A DNA stretch of 11,705 bases from Polaromonas sp. UBA5171 (GCA_002413395.1 DHWX01000074.1:1-11705); one strand, 5' to 3'; counted from the first letter of the stretch, positions 1 to 6,706 are shown. Notes: generated by a model from the letters alone, not told the origin. Program-made: numbers and translations.

Positions 1-2
1 TG

Positions 3-401
3 CTGGAGACGGCCCGCATCCACCTGGAACTTCTGTACGGCGAGGTCGCAGCCTCCTGGCCCGGTTTCATCGCGCGTCCCGGTCAGTACAAGATGATGCA
101 GGCGTGCCTGCTGACCTTCTTTTCGGCCAAGGCCCCTCGCGACGAGGACCGCCCAGGCGACAACCTGGCGCAGCTCGAAGCGGGTAATTTAGCTTTTCCA
201 GGCCACGCGGCACAGGGGGGCTTGCTGAATTCCAGAATCTCTTCCTTGACGTCTACCGCACCCGCCGACCCGCACGCAAGTAGCTTGGCATCTGGTTGCG
301 TATTACTGCGCTGCCGTTCTCTTTTCTATTACGGCATTGATGGACAATGGGCCGCAGGCACGGAGCAGATGACACACTGCGTACGCCCGTTGCCGCGATA
401 G
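3..401 (+). pseudogene. Truncated DinG-type ATP-dependent helicase, N-terminal fragment
   Basis: DinG-family enzymes are XPD-like superfamily 2 DNA helicases that unwind DNA with ATP. The frame enters from outside the window. Its first 61 codons have the DinG N-terminal layout: an alpha-helical lead, then FIARPGQYKMM, comparable to FIPRAPQRQMI in E. coli DinG, then a variable linker and NLAQLEAG. In the family this last piece runs directly into the Walker A motif (LEAGTGTGKT or similar). Here the match stops after GGT at 183-185, and the codons to the stop at 399-401 encode NLAFPGHAAQ and onward, which resemble nothing I know. All ATP-binding and helicase motifs are therefore missing and the product cannot be a helicase. 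The stop is in frame with, and 27 bases before, the ATG of the next gene. DinG relatives include the csf4 helicase of type IV CRISPR loci, but no csf gene is visible here. The family call is fairly secure; the cause of the break is inferred. Confidence 0.72.
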
Positions 402-428
402 ACACTTTCTCAAATCGACACTGTAGCG

Positions 429-1439
429 ATGAACAACTTGATCAACCTTGGGCCCAAGCGCGTGGACTTTGTCGTCTATTCTGGCTTCAAGGCGCTGGAG
501 GCCATCGGCACAATGAGTGTCTTTGAGTACGCCAACCTCCACCTCGCCCAGCAGGGTCGGCCGCAGGGCTATCAATTGAACATTGTTTCCGTGACAGCGG
601 GACCGGTGCCGTCTGATACCCAAATGGTGCTAGAGGCGTCCGGGGCTGTCAGTGTGGACGATCTGCCGCATACAGCCATCATCATCGGTGCGCGCCAGAT
701 CGAGCAAGCGCTTGAGGCCAACCCCGCGATCATGGCCTGGGCTGCGGCCGTGGCACCGCGTATTGGTCGCCTGGTCGCGCTCTGTTCGGGTAGCTTCTTT
801 CTGGCTGCTGCGGGGCTGCTCGACGGTCTGCCGGCCACCACCCATTGGAGCGTGGCCGCGCTGCTGCGCGAGAAATTCCCGGCGGTTCAGGTTCAGGCTG
901 ATGCGATCTATCTGCGCTCGGGGCGGCTGTGGACTTCGGCCGGTGTCACTGCCGGCATCGACCTCGCGTTGGCCTTGGTGGAAGAAGACTACGGCCGCGG
1001 CCTCGCGCTGCAAGTGGCCCGAGATCTGGTCGTCTACCTGAAGCGTCCGGGCGGTCAGTCGCAGTTCAGCGTCCACCTGACGAGCCAGAACACCAGCCAC
1101 CCGGGCATTCGAGAGATTCAGGACTGGGTGTTGTCCAACCTCTCGCAACCGCTAGACATTTCGATGTTGGCGGCGAGGGCTGCGATGAGTGAACGGAACT
1201 TTCGTCGCGTGTTTGTGCGCGAGGTCGGCACCAGCCCGCTCCAGTTCATTGAAGCCGCCCGTCTGGAGGCGGGCCGTCGCTTACTCGAAGAGGGTGATTT
1301 GCCGCTGAAGTCTGTTGCGGGACGGATTGGCTTCGCGTCGGAACAGTCCTTGCGCAAGCTGTTCTTGAAGCACCTGGGTGTGGCGCCCCAGGCGTATCGC
1401 GAGCGTTTCGGTGGTGCACCGCAAGGCCGCAAGGCATGA
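429..1439 (+). CDS. GlxA-family transcriptional regulator (DJ-1/PfpI domain + AraC HTH)
   Basis: This is a 336-residue cytoplasmic DNA-binding regulator. Residues about 10-200 form a DJ-1/PfpI (class I glutamine amidotransferase-like) domain with a nucleophile-elbow cysteine at 119 (ALCSGSFFLAAAGLL), followed by THW at 138-140. Residues about 225-325 form an AraC-type DNA-binding domain with two helix-turn-helix units: LDISMLAARAAMSERNFRR near 242-260 and PLKSVAGRIGFASEQSLRK near 292-310, closing with GVAPQAYRERF. Length and layout are those of GlxA-type regulators, whose N-terminal domain is thought to sense a small ligand. The ATG at 429 is the first start after an in-frame stop at 399-401; I see no strong ribosome binding site before it. 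The gene converges on the glutathione S-transferase, 21 bases away. Control of the neighbouring formaldehyde/glutathione genes is possible but only inferred from position. The ligand is unknown. Confidence 0.92.
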   Translation: MNNLINLGPKRVDFVVYSGFKALEAIGTMSVFEYANLHLAQQGRPQGYQLNIVSVTAGPVPSDTQMVLEASGAVSVDDLPHTAIIIGARQIEQALEANPAIMAWAAAVAPRIGRLVALCSGSFFLAAAGLLDGLPATTHWSVAALLREKFPAVQVQADAIYLRSGRLWTSAGVTAGIDLALALVEEDYGRGLALQVARDLVVYLKRPGGQSQFSVHLTSQNTSHPGIREIQDWVLSNLSQPLDISMLAARAAMSERNFRRVFVREVGTSPLQFIEAARLEAGRRLLEEGDLPLKSVAGRIGFASEQSLRKLFLKHLGVAPQAYRERFGGAPQGRKA

Positions 1440-1451
1440 CACCTTGCGGCC
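1425..1451. terminator. Stem-loop between converging genes, possible bidirectional terminator
   Basis: GGCCGCAAGG (1425-1434) and CCTTGCGGCC (1442-1451) are perfect 10-base inverted arms around a 7-base loop. The stop codon of the GlxA-type regulator lies in the loop, and the transferase ends on the other strand ten bases beyond. The position between two converging genes suits a shared terminator. Neither side has a run of T, so a classical intrinsic terminator is not proven. Confidence 0.5.
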
Positions 1452-1460
1452 ACAAGCCGC

Positions 1461-2069
1461 TCAGTTTGGCTTGGCAATGCCTGGCATTGTGATGAAGCCA
1501 GGTAGGCGTTTCATGCGCTCGATCCAGGCCAGCACATTCTTGTAACCCGACAAATCGATGCCACCTTCACCTGCCAGCGCGGTGTAGGGGAAGCACGCGA
1601 TGTCGCCGATAGTCGGATGACCGAGTTCCAGAAATTTGCGGCCGGCGAGATGATCGTCCATGATCTTGAAGACGCGGTGTGCACCGGCTTGCAGCTTTTC
1701 CAGGTCCATCGGGTAGCTGAGCACCTTGACCAAGCGCGCAGCAGCCGCATTCATGACCTCTCCGCCGCCGGTGGACAGCCATTGCTGGATTTGGCCCATG
1801 GCAGTTGCGTCGTCGGGGTACCACTGCTTGGTTTTGTCGTACTTCTTGGCCAGATAGACCATGATGGCCTGGGCATCACGCAAGCGCAGCTCGCCGTCTT
1901 CAAATATTGGAATTTCGCCGAAGGGATTGAGCGCCGTGTACTTGGATGTCTTGTGTTCCTTGTTCACAAAGTCCACAGGAATGGTCTCGTACGGTTGCCC
2001 GAGGATATTGAGCAGCAGCCGAATTTTGTAGCAGCTACCAGAAATGTCGGTGTCGTAGAGTTTGATCAT
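1461..2069 (-). CDS. Glutathione S-transferase family protein
   Basis: A 202-residue soluble protein of normal length for a bacterial glutathione S-transferase. These enzymes conjugate glutathione to electrophiles or use it to isomerise or reduce substrates. Residues 1-75 form the thioredoxin-like glutathione-binding domain: MIKLYDTDISGSCYKIRLLL, then NPFGEIPIF with the cis-proline at 54, then LRDAQAI at 63-69, where Asp65-Ala66 occupy the usual Glu/Asp-Ser position that grips the gamma-glutamyl group. Residues about 85-200 form the helical domain, with the folding N-cap motif in HPTIGDIACF at 151-160. Ser10, Ser12 and Cys13 sit where the catalytic residue is expected; which one acts cannot be told. 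The gene follows fghA by 48 bases on the same strand and is probably cotranscribed with the formaldehyde genes, which also consume glutathione. The ATG start is preceded by AAGAAG. The substrate is unknown. Confidence 0.9.
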   Translation of the reverse strand: MIKLYDTDISGSCYKIRLLLNILGQPYETIPVDFVNKEHKTSKYTALNPFGEIPIFEDGELRLRDAQAIMVYLAKKYDKTKQWYPDDATAMGQIQQWLSTGGGEVMNAAAARLVKVLSYPMDLEKLQAGAHRVFKIMDDHLAGRKFLELGHPTIGDIACFPYTALAGEGGIDLSGYKNVLAWIERMKRLPGFITMPGIAKPN

Positions 2070-2117
2070 GAAAGTCTTCTTAGGGAGTGGGTTGAGGGAA
2101 AAGGGTTGTAGCGACTG

Positions 2118-2981
2118 TCACCGGTCAACGGGGGCTAATGCCCTCGCATGATGTGCCAGGTGATCGCCAATGAAGGTTGAGATGAAGTAGTAGCCGTGGT
2201 CATAGCCCTCGTGCCGGCGCAGCGTGAGCGGCTGGCCCACTGATGCACAGGCCGCTTCAAACAAATGGGGGTGCAATTGTTCGGCGAGGAATTTATCGGC
2301 CAGACCCTGGTCAATCAGGATGCCGCCAGGGTAGGGCGCACTGGGCAGGCCTGTCATCAATGCCGTGGCATCGTGCGAGGCCCAGCCGGACTTGTCGGCA
2401 CCGAGGTAGCCGCTGAATGCCTTTTGACCCCACGGGCATTGCGTGGGCGCGCAGATCGGCGCAAAGGCTGAGAGCGACTTGAACAGGCCCGGATGCCGCA
2501 GCGCCAGCGTGAGCGCGCCATGGCCGCCCATCGAGTGGCCAAAGATGCCGATACGTTCGGCATCCAGCGGCAAGCTGTTTGTGAGCAGCGGCAGCAATTC
2601 CTTTGTGAGGTAGCTCTCCATGCGGTAATGCCGGGACCATGGTGCCTGCGATGCATCCAGATAGAACCCGGCGCCCACGCCAAAGTCCCAGCTGTCGGCT
2701 TCACCGGGCACATTGGCACCACGCGGGCTGGTGTCGGGTGCGATCAGCGCCAGGCCCAATTCAGCCGCCACGCGCTGCGCACCGGCCTTGACCATGAAGG
2801 TTTCTTCGTTGCAAGTCAGTCCCGCCAGGTACATCACGGCGGGCACCGGACCTTGCGTTGCCTGCGGTGGCAAAAACACCGAGAAGCGCATGGGCAGCCC
2901 GATTTCGCGCGATTCATGCTCGTAAAAGCGCTGCACGCCGCCAAAGCAGGCGTGTTCGCTGAGGAGTTTTGGTGCTTCCAT
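2118..2981 (-). CDS. fghA: S-formylglutathione hydrolase
   Basis: A 287-residue cytoplasmic serine hydrolase that splits S-formylglutathione into formate and glutathione, the second step of glutathione-dependent formaldehyde oxidation. It has the esterase D fold and signatures: YLAGLTCNEETF (51-62), APDTSPRG (81-88), the nucleophile elbow GHSMGGHGAL with Ser150, DQGLADKFL with Asp229 in the acid position, and GYDHGYYFI with His262. Asp and His spacing from the serine matches human esterase D to within two residues. The reading frame stays open far upstream inside frmA, but the true start is the ATG at 2981, where the conserved N-terminus begins. There the frmA stop and the fghA start share one base (TGATG), which points to translational coupling. 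Neighbours on the same strand are frmA upstream and a glutathione S-transferase downstream. The assignment is firm. Confidence 0.95.
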   Translation of the reverse strand: MEAPKLLSEHACFGGVQRFYEHESREIGLPMRFSVFLPPQATQGPVPAVMYLAGLTCNEETFMVKAGAQRVAAELGLALIAPDTSPRGANVPGEADSWDFGVGAGFYLDASQAPWSRHYRMESYLTKELLPLLTNSLPLDAERIGIFGHSMGGHGALTLALRHPGLFKSLSAFAPICAPTQCPWGQKAFSGYLGADKSGWASHDATALMTGLPSAPYPGGILIDQGLADKFLAEQLHPHLFEAACASVGQPLTLRRHEGYDHGYYFISTFIGDHLAHHARALAPVDR

Positions 2982-4087
2982 CAGAACAGGACCACACCGC
3001 GAATCGATTCGCCGCGCTTCATCAAGTCGAAGCCCTTGTTGATGTCTTCGAGCGGCATGGTGTGGGTGATCAGGTCGTCGATGTTGATCTTGCCTTCCAT
3101 GTACCAGTCCACGATTTTTGGCACGTCGGTGCGGCCGCGCGCGCCACCGAAAGCCGAGCCTTCCCACTTGCGGCCCGTCACCAGCTGGAACGGACGGGTG
3201 CTGATTTCGGCACCCGCTTCGGCCACGCCGATAACGATGCTGCGGCCCCAGCCCTTGTGCGTGCATTCGAGCGCCTGGCGCATCACTTTGGTGTTGCCAA
3301 TGCATTCAAAGCTGTAGTCGGCGCCGCCGTCGGTCAGTTGCACGATGGCATCGACCACGTTTTCGACATTTTTCGGGTTGATGAAATGCGTCATGCCGAA
3401 CTTGCGCGCCATGGCTTCGCGTTCGGGGTTCAGGTCCACGCCGATAATTTTGTCGGCGCCGACCATCCTGGCGCCCTGAATCACGTTCAGGCCGATGCCG
3501 CCCAGACCAAACACCACCACGTTGGCACCGACTTCCACCTTGGCCGTGAAGATCACCGCACCGATGCCGGTGGTCACGCCGCAGCCGATGTAGCAGACCT
3601 TGTCGAAAGGCGCATCTTCACGGATTTTGGCCAGCGCGATTTCGGGCACCACGGTGTAGTTGCTGAAAGTCGATGTGCCCATGTAGTGGAAGATCGGCTT
3701 GCCGTCCAGGCTGAAGCGGCTGGTGGCGTCGGGCATCAGGCCCTGGCCTTGCGTGCCGCGAATCAGCTGGCACAGATTGGTTTTGCGCGACAGGCAGAAT
3801 TTGCATTGGCGGCATTCAGGCGTGTAGAGCGGAATGACGTGATCCCCTTTTTTCAGCGTCGTGACGCCGGGGCCCACATCGACCACGATGCCTGCGCCTT
3901 CATGGCCCAGGATGGCAGGGAAAATGCCCTCCGGGTCCGCGCCCGACAGCGTGTAGTAGTCGGTGTGGCAGATACCGGAGGCCTTGATCTCGACCAGGAC
4001 CTCGCCAAACTTCGGGCCTTCGAGATCGACGGTTTCAATGGTCAGGGGCTCGCCTGATTTCCAGGCAACGGCAGCTTTGGTTTTCAT
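2981..4087 (-). CDS. frmA: S-(hydroxymethyl)glutathione dehydrogenase / class III alcohol dehydrogenase
   Basis: A 368-residue zinc enzyme that oxidises S-(hydroxymethyl)glutathione, formed spontaneously from formaldehyde and glutathione, to S-formylglutathione with NAD. Class III enzymes can also reduce S-nitrosoglutathione. Visible features: catalytic zinc ligands Cys40 (SGICHTDYY), His62-Glu63 (GHEGAG) and Cys169 (IGCGVTTG); structural zinc cysteines 92, 95, 98 and 106; the nucleotide-binding GLGGIG at 194-199 with Asp218 after the second strand as expected for NAD; and the class III stretch GQGLMPDATSRF near 114-125. The length is typical. AAGAGA lies about nine bases before the ATG. It is the first gene of a minus-strand unit with fghA and the glutathione S-transferase. 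The gene is also called adhC or flhA in related bacteria. No adjacent FrmR-type repressor is visible. Confidence 0.96.
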   Translation of the reverse strand: MKTKAAVAWKSGEPLTIETVDLEGPKFGEVLVEIKASGICHTDYYTLSGADPEGIFPAILGHEGAGIVVDVGPGVTTLKKGDHVIPLYTPECRQCKFCLSRKTNLCQLIRGTQGQGLMPDATSRFSLDGKPIFHYMGTSTFSNYTVVPEIALAKIREDAPFDKVCYIGCGVTTGIGAVIFTAKVEVGANVVVFGLGGIGLNVIQGARMVGADKIIGVDLNPEREAMARKFGMTHFINPKNVENVVDAIVQLTDGGADYSFECIGNTKVMRQALECTHKGWGRSIVIGVAEAGAEISTRPFQLVTGRKWEGSAFGGARGRTDVPKIVDWYMEGKINIDDLITHTMPLEDINKGFDLMKRGESIRGVVLF

Positions 4088-4199
4088 GAAGTGTCTCTTG
4101 GTAATGGGGAAATGAAGGGATCTGGCAGCGCGGTCAGGCCCTCAAGCAGTTGAATGTAAGGCGGCTTGGCGATGCGCGGGGGCCCAATAGTGGCAGTCG

Positions 4200-4535
4200 T
4201 GAGTTACTTGGCCGTTCCAAGGCCCAACTTGGCCGAAGTGAACCGCTGACGGATCAAGCCATGAGATCTGTTGAGGCCGTGTTTGGGAGAAGCAGTAGCG
4301 AGATCTGCGCGTCAAAGCATGTGAGCAAGTGATGGGCGATGCTTTTGCAGAAGTCAGCCTTCAGGGCTGAGGCGATGCGCTTGTGCTGAGCGAATTCTTT
4401 TGCATTGTCGGTTGTCGGTATGTGAACGCAGGGTGCAAAAGTCTGAGCAAAGCGATCATGGTGTCAGATACGGCCTGCGCCGTTATCAAAGAGTAGCGAC
4501 CCTTGGGTCTCTCTGGGCCATAGTTGTATCGTTCG
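4200..4535 (-). pseudogene. Decayed IS30-family transposase remnant
   Basis: The 470 bases between frmA and the dehydrogenase contain no intact gene, but the minus strand holds broken pieces of an IS30-type DDE transposase in the right order. About 4434-4515 reads GRYSLITAQAVSDTMIALLR, like the strand and helix before the second acidic residue. After a frameshift, 4350-4433 reads VHIPTTDNAKEFAQHKRIAS and then ALKADF, with the TDN-KEF signature of the family. After further damage, 4240-4278 reads GLNRSHGLIRQRF, corresponding to GLNENTNGLIRQ, so the catalytic glutamate is lost. The first acidic residue and the N-terminal helix-turn-helix are absent. About 4088-4199 holds nothing I can recognise. 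The family call rests on these ordered motifs; the outer borders are approximate. Confidence 0.78.
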
Positions 4536-4557
4536 CTACGGGACAGGAAGCCATCGC

Positions 4558-5412
4558 TCAACTCGTTTTCTGGCTGAAGGCTTCGAACGCCTTCGCGTAA
4601 TCTGGATGCCATCGCGAAAGCGGCGGCCGGTTCTCGACGACATCGCCCGCAGCCCAGAGGATGCGCCGCTCGTCGAGCGAACGAGGCACGTCGTTGTCGG
4701 GGCAGAGAATGTAGAAGTCGCCGGCCTCCAGCCGCTCCATCATGAAGTCGACGGTCTGCTCCGGCGTCCAGGCGCCGGCCGGCTTTTCCGTGCGGCCCTG
4801 GGCGGTAAGGTCCGTGAAAACGAAACCCGGAATCAGCAAATGTGCGCTGATCCGGCAGCTCGGCGTGTTGCGCAGCTCGTGCTGCAGCGCTTCGGTGAAA
4901 GCCTTCAGGCCTGCCTTGGACACGTTATAGGCCGGGTCCCCAGGAGGGGTGGTGATCCCTTGCTTCGACCCTGTGTTGATGACCAGACCGGGTCGTCCGC
5001 GCTTGATCATGGCGGGCACGAAGATTTGCGTGCTGTGAATCACACCCCACAGGTTGACGTCGAGTACCCGTTCCCAGTTGCCGGCCGGCCCGAACATGGC
5101 GCTGCCGGGCTGAATGCCAGCGTTGTTCATCAGGACATCCGTGCCACCGAAGCGATCGCGAACCGCCGCCTCCAGCCGGCGCAGGTCTTCGACGCGGCTA
5201 ACGTCCGTCTCCAAAGTCATCACGTCATCCGCTCCGCCCGCCGCCAGGATGGCTACCTCGTCGGCAGCGCGGACGAGTCGGTCCGCGCCGAGGTCGGCGA
5301 TGCAGACGCGAAGTCCGAGCTGTGCGATCCGCTTGGCGGCGGCGAGGCCGATACCGGCAGCGCCACCAGTGATGACGGCAACGGATCCGGAAGTGAGGGC
5401 AGCATGGGTCAT
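4558..5412 (-). CDS. Short-chain dehydrogenase/reductase (SDR) oxidoreductase
   Basis: A 284-residue classical SDR, an NAD(P)-dependent soluble oxidoreductase. Numbering from the chosen ATG: cofactor motif TGGAAGIG at 15-22, acidic Asp40 region (IADLG) suggesting NAD preference, LETDVS near 67-72, NNAG at 96-99, catalytic Asn120 (VNLWG), Ser149 (NTGSKQG), and Tyr162-Lys166 (YNVSK); then IPGFVFTDL near 194-202. The C-terminus (LSRWHPDYAKAFEAF) is longer than in the shortest SDRs and probably shapes the substrate pocket. A TTG two codons upstream would extend the frame, but the ATG at 5412 is preferred because AGAGAG lies at the right distance before it. The gene is flanked by an IS30-type remnant downstream and an IS6-type remnant upstream, and shares no operon. 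It may be transposon-carried cargo. The substrate is unknown. Confidence 0.9.
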   Translation of the reverse strand: MTHAALTSGSVAVITGGAAGIGLAAAKRIAQLGLRVCIADLGADRLVRAADEVAILAAGGADDVMTLETDVSRVEDLRRLEAAVRDRFGGTDVLMNNAGIQPGSAMFGPAGNWERVLDVNLWGVIHSTQIFVPAMIKRGRPGLVINTGSKQGITTPPGDPAYNVSKAGLKAFTEALQHELRNTPSCRISAHLLIPGFVFTDLTAQGRTEKPAGAWTPEQTVDFMMERLEAGDFYILCPDNDVPRSLDERRILWAAGDVVENRPPLSRWHPDYAKAFEAFSQKTS

Positions 5413-5606
5413 CGTCAATCTCTCTTTATCGGACGTCGGAAGGTGAGCAACCTACATCGCCACCGTAATTCCGGATTATTTGTTTGGGCGGTTTCAAGTT
5501 CGAAGTGCAACAGCTTGTTGATGTGACTGTAACGGTTGTGTCGCATTAGCTGAGACAGGAGAAATTTTTTGTGAATTTTCCAAGCGTGCGCTGGCCCTGG
5601 GCGTGC

Positions 5607-6081
5607 TCATGCTGCCAGCGAGTAAAACTTTTCCGCGAACGACTGATCCTTTGCACCCGTAACGCTCATTTGACCTTTGTGGATCATGTGCATCAACTCA
5701 ATTCCGGCCAATACTGCGCCGGCAGCACGGAAGGATTTGAATCCCATCATCCGTTTGGTGATACGTTTCACAGACCGGTGATCTTGCTCAACAATGTTGT
5801 TGAGGTACTTGACCTGACGAACTTGAAACGGGACATCACGGCCTTCGTTGATCGCGTCGATGGCTGCTTTGTTGGAGCCACTTTTGTCCATCGTGACTTT
5901 CTCCGGGCCGCCGTTTTGTTTCATCGCCTTTTGAAAGAAGCGCGTCGCTGCTGTGACGTCACGCCTCGCAGTCAGCAAAAAGTCGATGGTGCCGCCTTGC
6001 TTGTCAACGGCTCGGTACAGATACTTCCACTGACCTCCCCCCTTGATATAGGTCTCGTCCATTCGCCAACTGACACCAACT
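5607..6081 (-). pseudogene. IS6-family transposase lacking its N-terminus
   Basis: The minus strand encodes the catalytic part of an IS6/IS26-type transposase: SWRMDETYIKGGGQWKYLYR, then TIDFLLTARRD, KVTMDKSGSN, and NNIVEQDHRSVKR. Numbered from the Met of MDET, the DDE triad is Asp2, Asp59 and Glu92, all present, and the frame runs 151 codons to TGA. Full proteins of the family have roughly 80 more residues before this, carrying the DNA-binding region. Here the family match can be followed back only a few codons (VGVSWR) and stops where an IS21-type end begins at 6082. The protein is therefore very unlikely to transpose. The 194 bases on its far side (5413-5606) should include the IS end, but I could not define a terminal repeat; GTGCAACAGC at about 5506-5515 is only a weak candidate. 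Confidence 0.85.
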
Positions 6082-6310
6082 TGTTGACGCCAGCGGAAAA
6101 CTGACCAGTAAACCGATGTAATTCCGGCTGAATATTGACCAGGGTGTTAAACCAGTCCTGCCCAAATTTTGGGCAGGAGCAAAGAGGTGATCACCATGGA
6201 CATGATTGGCAAGATAAGGCGCATGAGTTTGCGCGACAAGCTGTCGAACAGCGCAATAGCGAAGGGGACGGGGCTCTCGCGCAACACGGTCAAGAAGTGG
6301 CTTAAGCAGC
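6082..6310 (+). mobile_element. Left end of an IS21-family element with the start of istA
   Basis: TGTTGACGCCAGCGGAAAAC at 6082 starts with TG, as IS21-family ends do. Two related repeats follow, CTGACCAG (about 6101-6108) and TTGACCAG (about 6135-6142), in keeping with the multiple terminal repeats of this family. Then come a palindrome, GAGGTGATCACC as ribosome binding site, and an ATG at 6196. The reading frame gives MDMIGKIRRMSLRDKLSNSA, then IAKGTGLSRNTVKKWLKQP: the N-terminal helix-turn-helix of an IstA-type transposase. After about 39 codons the match ends near 6310, where the sequence switches to an IS630-like gene on the other strand. The catalytic domain, istB and the right end are absent. 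The element is dead. Confidence 0.78.
6157..6177. repeat. 21-base palindrome in the IS21 leader
   Basis: CCTGCCCAAA and TTTGGGCAGG are perfect 10-base arms around a single central base. It lies 18 bases before the istA start, next to the ribosome binding site. It could be a transposase binding or autoregulatory site, or an RNA hairpin limiting read-through into istA. The role is inferred from position only. Confidence 0.6.
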
Positions 6311-6520
6311 CGCGCTCCTTGGCCCAGCGTGAATGGATCACATACACGGTGGTTGTAGCCCAGCCAAGCAACTGGGCGATCTCCTTGGCAGAACTACCCA
6401 TGGTGGCGCGGATCAGAACGCATTGGATTCTCGCTGGTACTCGGCGTGGGTTTGGGCGCGCTTGAGGCGATCGGCAAGGGCTGCGATGGTGGCCTTGTCG
6501 TGCGAGATCAGATCCTTCAT
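6311..6520 (-). pseudogene. N-terminal fragment of an IS630-like transposase, frameshifted
   Basis: From an ATG at 6520, preceded by GGGAG at good spacing, the minus strand reads MKDLISHDKATIAALADRLK, then RAQTHAEYQR. In another frame it continues IQCVLIRATMGSSAKEIAQL, then LGWATTTVYVIHSRWAKE. This is the helix-turn-helix front of IS630-type transposases, where an arginine-rich helix precedes VHVIHSRW or similar. The two frames meet near 6429-6434 at a GAGA, so a dinucleotide gain or one-base loss is the simplest reading. The fragment ends near 6310 against the IS21 piece, and the DDE catalytic half is missing. I am surer of the helix-turn-helix transposon origin than of the exact family. Confidence 0.65.
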
Positions 6521-6546
6521 GAATAACTCCCGAAGATTCAGGAGCT

Positions 6547-6575
6547 ATTATACTATTTACTCTATTGAACGCCAA
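6547..6575 (-). promoter_or_regulatory. Sigma-70-like promoter at the IS630/SRAP boundary
   Basis: On the minus strand TTGGCG (6575-6570) is separated by exactly 17 bases from a perfect TATAAT (6552-6547), and the start of the IS630-like frame lies 26 bases downstream. The -35 box adjoins the decayed SRAP coding remnant, so the promoter may be hybrid. Immediately downstream CTCCTGAATCTTCGGGAG forms an imperfect inverted repeat. Confidence 0.55.
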
Positions 6576-6673
6576 GTGGTATCAGACGGCAGGATCACCA
6601 CCATCCGCTTCTCATCCGTGGGCTTGTAAAACTGGTTCATCAGGGTGTGGCCGTCCGCATTGATCGTCATCAT
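6557..6673 (-). pseudogene. C-terminal fragment of an SRAP (YedK/HMCES-like) protein
   Basis: SRAP-domain proteins cross-link to abasic sites in single-stranded DNA through an N-terminal cysteine and protect them. The minus strand here reads MMTINADGHTLMNQFYKPTD, then EKRMVVILPSD. This closely resembles the segment around the conserved histidine of SRAP proteins (MLTINADxHPLMxRxHKPxDEKRMVVIL in many Burkholderiales). The essential N-terminal Cys2 half is absent: a stop lies in frame just upstream (about 6706), and the coding match ends near 6577 with a stop at 6557-6559. About 32 recognisable codons remain, so nothing functional can be made. It lies directly downstream of the alpha/beta hydrolase and abuts the IS630-like fragment, which probably broke it. 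Confidence 0.72.
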
Positions 6674-6706
6674 TAACGACCGCTTGGGTTTTACCGAGCC
6701 TTGCAG

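Noticed and set aside
2982..3305. N-terminal extension of fghA by 108 codons into frmA
   Set aside because: The extension is out-of-frame frmA sequence rich in Arg and His; the conserved FghA N-terminus starts at the ATG at 2981.
2969..4057. A 362-codon open frame on the plus strand opposite frmA
   Set aside because: It is antisense to a clear zinc alcohol dehydrogenase and its open state follows from that gene's GC-rich codon use; its translation resembles no family.
4606..5526. A 306-codon plus-strand frame opposite the SDR gene
   Set aside because: Antisense shadow: the SDR on the minus strand has all catalytic motifs and a ribosome binding site.
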